Shown here one piece after another: positions 25,693 through 34,599 of a stretch of DNA of 64,000 nt. Source of the stretch: Erwinia sp. SLM-02 (GTDB lineage Bacteria > Pseudomonadota > Gammaproteobacteria > Enterobacterales > Enterobacteriaceae); the NCBI RefSeq assembly GCF_037450285.1, contig NZ_JAQISN010000001.1:2356001-2420000 (forward strand), written 5' to 3'. The notes beneath the pieces were generated by a model. It saw only the letters and a program-made list of their open reading frames with translations. It did not search any database and had not been told where the DNA came from. A program made the translations under genes and the position numbers. How positions within the stretch are numbered: position 1 is the first letter of the stretch; each line of letters begins with the position of its first letter.

Positions 25693-27672
25693 TCAGAAGG
25701 AGTAATCCACCGCAGCGAAGTAGCGACGGCCATCTTCGTTGAAGGTGTAGTCATCGCGGTTCAGATCTTTATCCCCCAGGTTCATCACCCCGGCGCGCAG
25801 CTTAACGGCTTTGGTCGCCTGCCAGGATCCCCCGGTATTCCACAGCACGTAGCCACCCGGCGTCGGGCCGTCTGCGGTCAGCGAACGACGCTGACCGGAG
25901 TAATTAGCCTGCAGGAAGAATGACCAGTCCTGCAGCGGCTTCCAGTCCAGGGTGCTGTTGGCGGTGTGCAGCGGCAGCTCCTGCAGCGGTTTATTGCCAC
26001 CGCCGCTCAGGTTGCGCCCGTCGGTGTAGGTGTAGTTCAGCGTCAGCTTCCACTGGTCGTTGAACGGCACCGTCATCTCGGTTTCCACACCGGTAATGCG
26101 CGCCTTGTTGACGTTGTAGTAGCGGAACACCGGCTTGCCGTCGACGATACCAACATAGTTAGGGTAGCTCGGCGCCAGGCCGATGTTGGCCGTACGGGCG
26201 ATATCGATCATATCGTCAACGTTGTTCTGGAAGGCGGTCACGCTGCCGGTCACGCCGTCCAGCAGCCCCTCTTCCCCGGCGTAATACAGGCCCAGTTCAA
26301 AGCTTTCGCTGGTTTCCGGCTTCAGCTCTTTGCTGCCGACAATGGTGCAGCTGCCGCGGCAGGAACCGCTCTGCCAGTCCGGGCTGAGCTGCAGCAGTGA
26401 AGGCGCTTTAAAGGCGTTGGCCCAGCCGCCCTTCACGGTGATGGTATCGGTGGCGTTATACACCAGGTAGGCACGCGGGCTCCAGTGATCGCCGAAGGTC
26501 TGGTGATCGTCCATACGCACGCCGGTGGTCAGCGCCAGCGAGTCAATAATCCGCCACTCGTCTTCCACAAACAGCGCGTACTGGCTGGCGGAGGTTTTGC
26601 CGCTACCTTTCAGGGTGCCGCTGTCCTCCAGCTTATCGTGGCGCACTTCGCCCCCGAAGGTCAGCATCTGGTTGATGTCCGCCAGCGGCAGGACCAGCTT
26701 ACCGTCCAGCGAGTTGTTTCTCGCTACGGCGTTTCCGGTACTGCTGTTGTAGTTTTCAACGCGATCGCCGTAGAAGCGCAGCTCGGTGTTGCCCCAGTCC
26801 CAGCGGCCGTTGTGGCCAAGAGAATAGTTCTGGCGTTCGATGCGGTTTTTATCCAGCGAGTCGGAATCACGGTCCTGGCGGTCGAAGCCGTAGCCGAGGC
26901 TGATATCCTGCTCTTTGGTCGGGGTCAGCGCAAACTCCACGTTGGTGTTGCGGTTGGTGTAGCCTTCAATGCGCGGCGACAGGCCGTTAGCCGCCGTGTC
27001 GGACTGCTGCTGTTTGTCTTTTTCGCGCTTGCCGAGGTTGCCGTAGACCTTCACGCCCAGCAGATCGTCAATCAGCGGGCCGCTTGTGAAGAAGCCGCCG
27101 TTGTAGCTGTCACCGCGATCGCGATGTTCCTGCACCGTGGTGTCGGCGCTTAGCGTACCGTGCCAGTCTTTGCCGACTTTACGGGTAATAATGTTCACCA
27201 CGCCACCCAGCGCATCGGAACCGTACAGCGATGACATTGGCCCGCGAACCACTTCGATGCGCTCAATGGCATCGGCCGGGATCCAGTTCAGGTCAAAGTC
27301 ATTGTGGCGGAAGGCGGCGTTACGCGAGTTCACGCGCTTGCCGTCGACCAGGATCAGCGTATAGCTGCTGTTAAGGCCGCGCAGGCTGACGCCCTTGCGG
27401 TTATCGCCCTCGTTGGTCAGCTGCACGCCCGGAACGTCACGCAGCACATCGCGCAGATTCTGCACCGGACGGCGCTGGATATCTTCGGCGGTGATCACGC
27501 TGATACTGGCAGGCGCATCTTTCAGATTCACCTCGGTTGCCGAAGCGGTGACCACCATCTGCTGTTCACGTTGTTTTTCATCAGCTTCAACGTCTTCAGC
27601 CAGCAGCGGGAAGGACATCATAATAACAGACGCGCAGAGGCCCCCGCGCATTACAGGGTTCAACCTAAACAT
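25693..27672 (-). CDS. cirA: TonB-dependent catecholate siderophore receptor CirA
   Basis: CirA imports iron-loaded catechol siderophore breakdown products across the outer membrane and in E. coli is also the colicin I receptor. From the ATG at 27672 the precursor has 659 residues with a signal peptide ending near LLA, a TonB-box-like MVVTAS, a plug domain (about residues 30-150, with LKDAPASISVITAEDIQ and VRGPMSSLYGSDALGGVVNI) and a 22-strand barrel ending in Phe. GGAG seven bases upstream and comparison with E. coli fix this start; an ATG at 27684 lies before that Shine-Dalgarno. A Cys pair (SCRGSC) corresponds to the conserved extracellular loop. I could not find a convincing Fur box in front of it. 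Confidence 0.95.
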   Translation of the reverse strand: MFRLNPVMRGGLCASVIMMSFPLLAEDVEADEKQREQQMVVTASATEVNLKDAPASISVITAEDIQRRPVQNLRDVLRDVPGVQLTNEGDNRKGVSLRGLNSSYTLILVDGKRVNSRNAAFRHNDFDLNWIPADAIERIEVVRGPMSSLYGSDALGGVVNIITRKVGKDWHGTLSADTTVQEHRDRGDSYNGGFFTSGPLIDDLLGVKVYGNLGKREKDKQQQSDTAANGLSPRIEGYTNRNTNVEFALTPTKEQDISLGYGFDRQDRDSDSLDKNRIERQNYSLGHNGRWDWGNTELRFYGDRVENYNSSTGNAVARNNSLDGKLVLPLADINQMLTFGGEVRHDKLEDSGTLKGSGKTSASQYALFVEDEWRIIDSLALTTGVRMDDHQTFGDHWSPRAYLVYNATDTITVKGGWANAFKAPSLLQLSPDWQSGSCRGSCTIVGSKELKPETSESFELGLYYAGEEGLLDGVTGSVTAFQNNVDDMIDIARTANIGLAPSYPNYVGIVDGKPVFRYYNVNKARITGVETEMTVPFNDQWKLTLNYTYTDGRNLSGGGNKPLQELPLHTANSTLDWKPLQDWSFFLQANYSGQRRSLTADGPTPGGYVLWNTGGSWQATKAVKLRAGVMNLGDKDLNRDDYTFNEDGRRYFAAVDYSF

Positions 27673-27811
27673 AACTTTCTCCATGTATGCAAAGCAGTAA
27701 CAAATAAAATGATGACGGCAAAAACCGTCTCTGACTCAATCGGCGGAGTTTATCCGCTCGGTTTTCCGGTTATATTCCGGTTAAGTGATGCGTGCCCTGC
27801 GCGTTAATTTA

Positions 27812-27832
27812 CCGGGGCTGGGCGGGCCCCGG
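27812..27832 (-). terminator. hairpin between the FecE-like gene and cirA
   Basis: Seven-base stem CCGGGGC / GCCCCGG with a seven-base loop, 17 bases after the ATPase stop; no T-run on the - strand. A weak terminator candidate separating the ABC pair from cirA. Confidence 0.4.
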
Positions 27833-27848
27833 CGCGCACTTGCCAGAA

Positions 27849-28634
27849 CTAAAAAGAGGGTGCTTCAACTAATCCATCGATTAACACCTGCGGCGTTCCC
27901 AACGTACAGCGTTCAATTCGACCACGAACGCCATACACGCGCGCAAGACTCTCCGGAGTAATCACGTCTTCCGGTAAACCATCCGCAATCAGTTCACCAT
28001 TTTGCAGCATTAATACATGCTGACCGTGGCGCAGCGCGATATTGATATCGTGCACCACCACGACGGTGACGATATTCCGCTTCTGCGTTTCGCGGCGTAC
28101 CAGCTCCATCACGTGGAACTGATAATTTAAATCCAGCGCGCTGAGCGGCTCATCAAGCAGCAGCAGGCCCGGGCGGCGGATCAGCGACTGCGCCAGCCCG
28201 ACCAGCTGCTTCTGCCCGCCGGAAAGCTGGTCCAGATAGCTCATCGCCAGATGCGCAATGCCCAGCTGCTCCAGCAGCTCCATCACTTCGGCTTCGCTGG
28301 CCGCGCTGCTGCGCCCGCCGGTGGCCCGCTGGGCGACAATAATCGACTCCAGCACGTGCAGATGTACCCCGGCAGGCAGCGACTGCGGCAGATACACCAC
28401 GCGGCTGGCGCGCTGGGCAAACGGCAGCGTCATCAGCTCTTCACCGTTAAGCCACATTTCACCTTTTGCACGGTTCAGGCCCGCCAGCGAACGCAGCAGC
28501 GTTGATTTACCGCAGCCGTTTGGCCCCAGCAGTACGGTGATTTTCCCGCGCGGCAGCAGGGGCACGTTGAGGTTAGTGATGATCTGGCGCTTCGGATAGC
28601 CGGCGTTAAAGCCGCTGATTTTCAGTCCCTGCAT
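27849..28634 (-). CDS. iron-siderophore-type ABC transporter ATPase (FecE-like)
   Basis: A 261-residue ABC ATPase of the iron/B12 subfamily. Walker A GPNGCGKST is near residue 37-45, signature LSGGQKQLVGLAQSL near residue 138 and Walker B LLLLDEPLSALD near residue 158-169. It probably powers uptake of a ferric siderophore or haem-like compound through the permease encoded immediately upstream, with which it overlaps by one base (TGATG). No gene for a periplasmic binding protein is adjacent, so the substrate-capturing subunit must be encoded elsewhere if the system is complete. Confidence 0.88.
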   Translation of the reverse strand: MQGLKISGFNAGYPKRQIITNLNVPLLPRGKITVLLGPNGCGKSTLLRSLAGLNRAKGEMWLNGEELMTLPFAQRASRVVYLPQSLPAGVHLHVLESIIVAQRATGGRSSAASEAEVMELLEQLGIAHLAMSYLDQLSGGQKQLVGLAQSLIRRPGLLLLDEPLSALDLNYQFHVMELVRRETQKRNIVTVVVVHDINIALRHGQHVLMLQNGELIADGLPEDVITPESLARVYGVRGRIERCTLGTPQVLIDGLVEAPSF

Positions 28635-29716
28635 CAGATATTCCCCCGATGGCGCAGAATAATACTCAGGAAGAACGGCACGCCGACCAGCGAGGTGACG
28701 ATGCCAACGGGAATGATCACCCCGGGGATAATGTTCTTCGAGACGACGGAGGCCATCGACAGCACCAGCGCCCCGGTCAGCGCACTGGCCGGCAGATAGA
28801 AGCGGTGATCCTCACCGAAAATCATTCGCGCGATGTGTGGGGCCACCAGGCCGATAAAGCCAATCGGCCCGACAAACGCCACCGACAGCGCGGAGAGAAT
28901 ACTGATGCGCAGCAGCGTCGCCAGGCGCAGGCGACGCACGTCGATGCCGAAGCTGACCGCGCGATCTTCACCCAGGCGCAGCGCCGTCAGCTTCCACGAA
29001 CTGAGCAGCGACAGCGGCACCAGGACCAGCAGCGCCAGGCACAGCACGCCCAGCTTGTCCCACGAGGCACGCGCCAGGCTGCCCATGGTCCAGAACACCA
29101 GCCCCTGCAGGGTGTCTTCGCTGGCGATAAACTGCATCATCGACACCAGCGCATTGAAGGTAAACACCAGCGCGATGCCGAACAGCACCACCCCGGAGGT
29201 GGCCACTTTGGTCCAGCGGGTGACCGCGTCCAGCATCAGCGCGGCAAACAGCGCGAAGACGAAGGCGTTGGCGGAGATAAACCACTGGTCGGGGATGCCC
29301 GGAATACCGATGCCCAGCACAATGGCCAGCGCGGCCCCGAAGGCGGCGGCGGAAGAGACGCCGAGCGTAAACGGACTGGCCAGCGGGTTATTGAGGATGG
29401 TCTGCATTTCTGCCCCGGCCAGCCCCAGCGCGAGGCCCACCACCACCGCCATCAGCGCATACGGCAGGCGGATATCCCAGACGATAACCCGGGTACCGGC
29501 ATCAACGGATTCAGGAGAAAGCAGGGTTTGCCACAGCGCGTGCAGCGTGAGGCCCGATGGGCCAAGGGTGAAGTCGAGGATCAGTGAGGCAACGATCGCC
29601 AGAAACAGCACCCCCATCATCAGATAGCGGTGTTTCAGTACCCGGTGATAGCGCCCCATTGCACTGTCGGGCGGCGTCACTGCGGATAGCTTTACGGGAT
29701 CGTGGGTCACACTCAT
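28634..29716 (-). CDS. FecCD-family iron transporter permease
   Basis: A 360-residue polytopic permease of the FecCD/BtuC family. The segment RLPYALMAVVVGLALGLAGA and the following NNPLASPFTLGVSSAAAFGA (about residues 95-135) are the hallmark of iron-siderophore and cobalamin permeases; GPIGFIGLVAPHIAR near residue 280 is the ATPase-coupling region. About nine to ten helices are expected. ATG 29716 is chosen; an in-frame TTG at 29722 is the alternative. Only one permease gene is present, so a homodimer is likely. A good Fur box lies about 90 bases upstream, indicating iron repression. Confidence 0.88.
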   Translation of the reverse strand: MSVTHDPVKLSAVTPPDSAMGRYHRVLKHRYLMMGVLFLAIVASLILDFTLGPSGLTLHALWQTLLSPESVDAGTRVIVWDIRLPYALMAVVVGLALGLAGAEMQTILNNPLASPFTLGVSSAAAFGAALAIVLGIGIPGIPDQWFISANAFVFALFAALMLDAVTRWTKVATSGVVLFGIALVFTFNALVSMMQFIASEDTLQGLVFWTMGSLARASWDKLGVLCLALLVLVPLSLLSSWKLTALRLGEDRAVSFGIDVRRLRLATLLRISILSALSVAFVGPIGFIGLVAPHIARMIFGEDHRFYLPASALTGALVLSMASVVSKNIIPGVIIPVGIVTSLVGVPFFLSIILRHRGNI

Positions 29717-29802
29717 CTTCAATACCTGTTCGGGGAAGCCCCGGATCGTTCCCTGGCCTGGGAGAAAGGCAAGATTGTAGAAATTATGGAGAGAAAAAGA
29801 AA

Positions 29803-29821
29803 GCTAATGATAATACTTATC
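29803..29821 (-). promoter_or_regulatory. Fur box upstream of the iron ABC genes
   Basis: GCTAATGATAATACTTATC agrees with the 19-base Fur consensus at 16 positions. It lies about 90 bases before the FecCD-type gene and supports iron-responsive repression of the ABC pair. Confidence 0.8.
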
Positions 29822-29850
29822 AATAATATTTGTAACGCGGCGTGAGGAAT

Positions 29851-29875
29851 AAAAAAAAGGCGCGAAATTCGCGCC
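29851..29875 (-). terminator. terminator of lysP
   Basis: On the - strand GGCGCGAA-TTCGCGCC forms a nearly continuous stem followed by eight T. It begins 20 bases after the lysP stop and ends about 30 bases from the Fur box of the next gene. Confidence 0.85.
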
Positions 29876-29895
29876 CTGGGTGTAATTCAACAGTA

Positions 29896-31362
29896 TTACT
29901 TATCGAATTTGGGAAAATCCATCTCGCTGTATTTCACAAAGCGCGTCTTGCGCGTCAGCTTAAAGCCGAACCAGATAATCAGGAACAGCGGAATGCCAAT
30001 ATAGGTTGCCGCCGCACCGTACCAGTCAATGGTGTCGGCGAGGAACGCCTGATAGTTCTGGCCAAGCGTAATGATCAGGCACAGGACAAAGGCGAAAATC
30101 GGCCCCAGCGGGAAGAAGCCGGAGCGGTAAGGCAGGTCGGCCAGATCCCGCCCCTGAGCCACGTAGCCCCTGCGGAAACGATAGTGGCTGATGGCAATAC
30201 CCAGCCAGGCGATAAACCCGGTCATCCCTGATGTATTCAGCAGCCACAGGTACACGGTCTGGTTGCCAAAGATCGAGGTCAGGAAGCACAGACCGGCGAT
30301 CACGGTGGTCGCTAACAGCGCGTTGCGCGGCACCCCGCCCTTCGACAGCTTGCTGAAAATACGCGGCGCTTTGCCATCACAGGCCAGGGCGTAGAGCATG
30401 CGCGTTGAAGCGTACATGCCGGAGTTACCCGCAGACAGGACCGCCGTCAGGATCACCGCGTTCATCACCGCCGCCGCCGACAGCAGGCCCGCGTGCTGGA
30501 ACACCAGGGTGAACGGGCTGACGCTGATATCTTTCACGTCGTTGCGCAGCAGGCTGGGATCGGTATACGGGATGATCAGGCTGATCACCAGAATCGCAAA
30601 AACGTAGAACAGCAGAATACGCCAGAACACCTGACGCACCGCGCGCGGGATATTTTTACCCGGGTCTTCCGATTCACCGGCGGCAATACCGATCAGTTCG
30701 GTGCCCTGGAAGGAGAAGCCGACAATCATCGCCACGCCGATCATCGCCGCAAAGCCACCGGCGAACGGCGCATCGCCAATCTGCCAGTTGTGCCAGCCGG
30801 CGCTTTCGCCGCCGCGGAAAATGCCTACGATCATAGCCACGCCGACAATTATAAAGATAATCACGGTGGCCACTTTAATCAGCGAGAACCAGTATTCCGC
30901 CTCACCGAAGCCTTTCACCGAAATATAATTAAGTAGGAAGATCACGCAGAGGAATAACGCACTCCAGATCCAGCCCGGGGTGTCCGGGAACCACCAGCTC
31001 ATCACCAGCTGTGAGGCCACGAGGTCAACGGCGATGGTCACCGCCCAGTTGTACCAGTAGTTCCAGCCCAGCGCGAAGCCGAAGCCTTCTTCTACGTATT
31101 TGGCACCGTAGGTTGAAAATGAGCCGGATACCGGCATATACGCGGCAAGCTCACCGAGGCTGGTCATCAGGAAATAGACCATCAGGCCGATCAGCGCGTA
31201 GGAAAGCAGCGCCCCGCCCGGTCCTGCCTGAGAAATAGTTGCGCCTGAAGCGACGAAGAGACCGGTACCGATTGAACCGCCAATGGCGATCATCGTTAAG
31301 TGACGAGCTTTGAGTTCACGCCTTAACCCAGGCTGTTGTGTTGTTTTTATGTCATGATCCAT
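29896..31362 (-). CDS. lysP: lysine-specific permease LysP
   Basis: LysP is a proton-driven lysine importer of the APC superfamily and in E. coli also a co-sensor that inhibits CadC. The 488-residue protein has twelve predicted helices; the first contains the APC motif MIAIGGSIGTGLFVASG (about residues 24-40), and the loop FSFQGTELIGIAAGES near residue 222-237 is conserved in amino-acid permeases. The sequence and length agree closely with E. coli LysP (489). Confidence 0.96.
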   Translation of the reverse strand: MDHDIKTTQQPGLRRELKARHLTMIAIGGSIGTGLFVASGATISQAGPGGALLSYALIGLMVYFLMTSLGELAAYMPVSGSFSTYGAKYVEEGFGFALGWNYWYNWAVTIAVDLVASQLVMSWWFPDTPGWIWSALFLCVIFLLNYISVKGFGEAEYWFSLIKVATVIIFIIVGVAMIVGIFRGGESAGWHNWQIGDAPFAGGFAAMIGVAMIVGFSFQGTELIGIAAGESEDPGKNIPRAVRQVFWRILLFYVFAILVISLIIPYTDPSLLRNDVKDISVSPFTLVFQHAGLLSAAAVMNAVILTAVLSAGNSGMYASTRMLYALACDGKAPRIFSKLSKGGVPRNALLATTVIAGLCFLTSIFGNQTVYLWLLNTSGMTGFIAWLGIAISHYRFRRGYVAQGRDLADLPYRSGFFPLGPIFAFVLCLIITLGQNYQAFLADTIDWYGAAATYIGIPLFLIIWFGFKLTRKTRFVKYSEMDFPKFDK

Positions 31363-31532
31363 GTTTAATCGCTGTGCTTTTCTAAAATGAGGCGCGATTG
31401 TAACAAACTACCGGTGAGCGTATAGCGATAACGCGACGTTATAAGTTAGCTTCATGATCGTCCGGCGATCATTAGAATAAGGCGTGATGATCGCGTCGGC
31501 GGCTTACCCGCCTCACCCGCAATGGCCTGATA

Positions 31533-32399
31533 TTACTCTTTGCAGTAGCTGAGAAACCGGCTCAGGGCTTTCGACAGATGCTTCTGGCGGTGGCAGATGC
31601 GGTACAGCGTGCGCTTCAGTTTCGGTAACGGCAGCGGCACTTCCACCAGCGTGCCCAGCTCCAGCTGCTCGGAAATGGTCCGGCGCGACAGGCAGCTGAT
31701 GCCCATTCCGTGCCGCACGGCATTTTTTATCGCCTCGGAGTTACCCAGCTCCAGCGCCAGTTCGAACTGCGGCAGATGCGACAGCAGCAGGTAATCGACG
31801 ATTTCCCGCGTACCCGATCCCTGCTCGCGCAGGATCCACGGCGCAGCCGCCAGGCTCTGCAGCGTCACCGGCTGGCTGAGGATCTCCGCACCCGGCGCGG
31901 CAAAGACCACCAGCTCGTCCTCCATCCACGGTTCGGTGATCAGCTCGGGCATGTGGCACGGCCCCTCAATCAGTCCGATATCCACGCGGAAATCCGCCAC
32001 GTCGTTAATGACCTCCTGGCTGTTTCCGACGCTCAGCTCCAGCGGCAGCGTGGGGAAATCACGGCGGTAGTGGGCGATCATTCCCGGCAGCAGATAGTTG
32101 CCGATAGTGCTGCTGGCGGCAATGCGCAGCGCTCCGTTGTCTTCCCGAAAAAGCTGTTCGATTTCCTGTGCCTGCTCCAGCAGACCGACGGCGCGGGGAT
32201 ACAGCAGGCGTCCGTGCTCGTTAATCACCAGCCGTTTGCCAACGCGATCGAAAAGCTTAACGTCAAGCTGGCCCTCCAGATCGGCCAGCGCAGCGCTGAC
32301 CGCTGACTGAGACAGGGCCAGCACCTGAGAGGCCTGGGTCGTTGATCCGCTTTTGAGCACCTCGGTAAACACTTCCAGCTGGCGTAACGTAATATGCAT
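31533..32399 (-). CDS. yeiE: LysR-family regulator YeiE
   Basis: A 288-residue LysR-type regulator. The helix-turn-helix lies in residues 3-60 (ITLRQLEVFTEVLKSGST...), followed by the two-lobed effector domain with a GSGTREIVDYLL segment near residue 188. It sits between lysP and the divergent yeiH exactly as in E. coli. AAGGAAGG precedes the ATG. The target is likely yeiH, by analogy with divergent LysR pairs; published work on YeiE links it to iron homeostasis and sulfite response in related species, which I cannot test here. Confidence 0.92.
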   Translation of the reverse strand: MHITLRQLEVFTEVLKSGSTTQASQVLALSQSAVSAALADLEGQLDVKLFDRVGKRLVINEHGRLLYPRAVGLLEQAQEIEQLFREDNGALRIAASSTIGNYLLPGMIAHYRRDFPTLPLELSVGNSQEVINDVADFRVDIGLIEGPCHMPELITEPWMEDELVVFAAPGAEILSQPVTLQSLAAAPWILREQGSGTREIVDYLLLSHLPQFELALELGNSEAIKNAVRHGMGISCLSRRTISEQLELGTLVEVPLPLPKLKRTLYRICHRQKHLSKALSRFLSYCKE

Positions 32400-32562
32400 A
32401 ATCCTTCCTTTATATCCAGGTACGACCTGACAAGCGTGTTGCGACTACAGCCCCCTGCCAACGCCGCTTAACACTTATAGTGGTTTATATTAAAAATATA
32501 ATCAATTTCTCTTTTAAGCAAGATGCCTGCATGATCTTCATGGCTTTTAAGGAGAGATCGAT

Positions 32563-33624
32563 ATGACCGATATGACCTGCCACAAACCCCTGCCGCCGTT
32601 CGTACTGCCTGTCCCCGGGCTGGCACTGGCGTTGGGCATTGCCGCCCTGGCCATTTTTGCCGGCAGCAACCCGCATCTCAGCGGCCTGGGGCTGGGTGCA
32701 CTGACGCTGGCTATCGTATTCGGTATCCTTATTGGCAATACGGTCTATCCCTATATTAACCGCCCCTGCGACAACGGAGTGGCATTCGCCAAACAAAAAC
32801 TTTTGCGCGCGGGGATTGTGCTGTACGGCTTTCGCCTGACCTTCCAGCAGATTGCCGATGTGGGCATCAGCGGTATTGTGATTGATATGCTGATTCTCGG
32901 CTCAACGTTTTACCTCGCCTGCTGGCTGGGGCGTAAAGTTTTTGAGCTGGATCGCGAAACCGTGTGGCTGATCGGCGCGGGCAGCAGCATCTGCGGTGCC
33001 GCGGCGATACTGGCAACCGAGCCGGTGATCAAAGCGGACCCGGCTAAAGTCACCGTCGCCGTGGCTACCGTGGTGGTGTTCGGTACGCTGGCTATCTTTA
33101 TTTACCCGCTGCTTTATCCGCTGGCGGCGGCGCTGTTTCCTGCGGTGACGGCGGAAAGCTTCGGCGTGTATATCGGTTCCACCCTGCATGAGGTCGCGCA
33201 GGTTGTCGCGACCGGGCATACGCTCGGCACGCCGACGGAAAATGCGGCGGTGATTGCAAAAATGCTGCGGGTGATGATGCTCGCCCCGTTTCTGCTGATC
33301 CTCAGCGCGCAGATGAAACGCCTGCGCCCTGCTGCGCACGGCGCGCAGGCTTCAGGGGTGAGCTTTCCCTGGTTTGCCCTGCTGTTTATTCTGGTGGCGC
33401 TGTTTAACTCTTTTCACCTCCTGCCGGAAACCATCGTCAGCGCGATAAACCAGCTGGACAACCTGCTGCTGGCAATGGCGATGGCCGCGCTGGGCATCAC
33501 CACCCGCCTGGCCCACCTGAAACGTGCCGGACTGCGACCGCTGCTGCTGGGCCTGCTGCTGTTTCTCTGGCTGATTGTGGGCGGCGGTGCGATTAACCTG
33601 CTGGCAGGCCATTTGATGGCATAA
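32563..33624 (+). CDS. yeiH: YeiH/UPF0324 family inner-membrane protein
   Basis: A 353-residue membrane protein with about ten helices in the YeiH (UPF0324) family of putative sulfate/sulfonate or anion exporters. The segment LRAGIVLYGFRLTFQQI near residue 82-98 and GAGSSICGAAAILATEPVI near residue 142-160 are the conserved features. It is divergent from yeiE with a 163-base gap. An AAGGAGAG lies nine to sixteen bases before the ATG. The transported substrate is not established. Confidence 0.92.
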   Translation: MTDMTCHKPLPPFVLPVPGLALALGIAALAIFAGSNPHLSGLGLGALTLAIVFGILIGNTVYPYINRPCDNGVAFAKQKLLRAGIVLYGFRLTFQQIADVGISGIVIDMLILGSTFYLACWLGRKVFELDRETVWLIGAGSSICGAAAILATEPVIKADPAKVTVAVATVVVFGTLAIFIYPLLYPLAAALFPAVTAESFGVYIGSTLHEVAQVVATGHTLGTPTENAAVIAKMLRVMMLAPFLLILSAQMKRLRPAAHGAQASGVSFPWFALLFILVALFNSFHLLPETIVSAINQLDNLLLAMAMAALGITTRLAHLKRAGLRPLLLGLLLFLWLIVGGGAINLLAGHLMA

Positions 33625-33685
33625 TCCGGAGCCGTTTCCGGTTATCATAGCCGGACTCGACCCAGGCCATTAACAGGAGAACGGC

Positions 33686-34528
33686 ATGAAATTTATCGGT
33701 GCCCACGTCAGCGCAGCGGGCGGCGTGGATCAGGCGGTTAAACGCGCCTATGAACTGGAAGCAACTGCCTTTGCGCTGTTCACCAAAAACCAGCGCCAGT
33801 GGCGCGCGGCCCCGCTGACGGATGAGGTGATTTCCGCCTTTCGCAGCGCCTGCGAACAGTACAACTATGGCCCCGGCCAGATCCTGCCCCACGACAGTTA
33901 CCTGATTAACCTCGGCCATCCGGTTGAGGAAGCGCTGGAAAAATCCCGCGAGGCGTTCCTTGATGAGATGACCCGCTGCCAGCAGCTGGGGCTGACGCTG
34001 CTGAACTTCCACCCCGGCAGCCATCTGCAGCAGATTAGCGAAGAGGCATGCCTGAAGCGCATTGCGGAATCGCTTAACATCGTACTGGACCAGACCGAGG
34101 GCGTTACTGCGGTGATCGAGAACACCGCCGGTCAGGGCAGTAATCTCGGCTTCCGCTTTGAGCACCTGGCGGCGATTATCGACGGCGTGGAGGATAAATC
34201 CCGCGTCGGCGTCTGCATTGATACCTGCCACGCGTTTGCGGGCGGCTACGATCTGCGCACCGAAGAAGAGTGCGTGAAAACCTTCGAGGAGTTTGAGCGG
34301 GTTGTCGGCTTCCGCTACCTGCGCGGCATGCACCTGAACGATGCGAAAAGCGAGTTTAACAGCCGCGTTGACCGCCATCACAGCCTTGGCGAGGGCAATA
34401 TCGGTAAAACGGTGTTCAGCTGGCTGATGAAGGATGCACGGTTCGACGGGATCCCGATGATTCTGGAAACCATCGACCCGGAGATCTGGAAGGATGAAAT
34501 TGCCTGGCTGAAGTCAGAGCAGAAGTAA
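33686..34528 (+). CDS. nfo: endonuclease IV
   Basis: Nfo is a zinc-dependent AP endonuclease that cleaves DNA 5' to abasic sites and removes 3' blocking groups during base-excision repair. The 280-residue TIM-barrel protein has the metal-binding AP2 signatures: a LNFHPGSHL segment near residue 109, AVIENTAGQGSNLG near residue 142-155, CIDTCHAFAGGYDLR near residue 178-192 and HLNDAKSEFNSRVDRHHSLGEG-type region near 218-240. E. coli Nfo has 285 residues. AACAGGAGA precedes the ATG. Confidence 0.97.
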   Translation: MKFIGAHVSAAGGVDQAVKRAYELEATAFALFTKNQRQWRAAPLTDEVISAFRSACEQYNYGPGQILPHDSYLINLGHPVEEALEKSREAFLDEMTRCQQLGLTLLNFHPGSHLQQISEEACLKRIAESLNIVLDQTEGVTAVIENTAGQGSNLGFRFEHLAAIIDGVEDKSRVGVCIDTCHAFAGGYDLRTEEECVKTFEEFERVVGFRYLRGMHLNDAKSEFNSRVDRHHSLGEGNIGKTVFSWLMKDARFDGIPMILETIDPEIWKDEIAWLKSEQK

Positions 34529-34560
34529 AAAAGCGGCCCCGCTGTAGCGAGGCCGTTTTG
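34527..34560. terminator. bidirectional terminator between nfo and fruA
   Basis: Ten-base stem CGGCCCCGCT / AGCGAGGCCG (one G-T pair) at 34534-34555, with A-rich sequence on the left and TTTT on the right, between the convergent stops of nfo and fruA. It can end transcripts from both sides. Confidence 0.85.
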
Positions 34561-34599
34561 CTATCGGGGCCGGGCGTTTCACCCTGGCCCGACTGGTGA

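Noticed and set aside
27673..27848. Search for a Fur box before cirA
   Set aside because: Only weak AT-rich partial matches (around 27700-27715) were found; iron control is likely from family knowledge but not visible.
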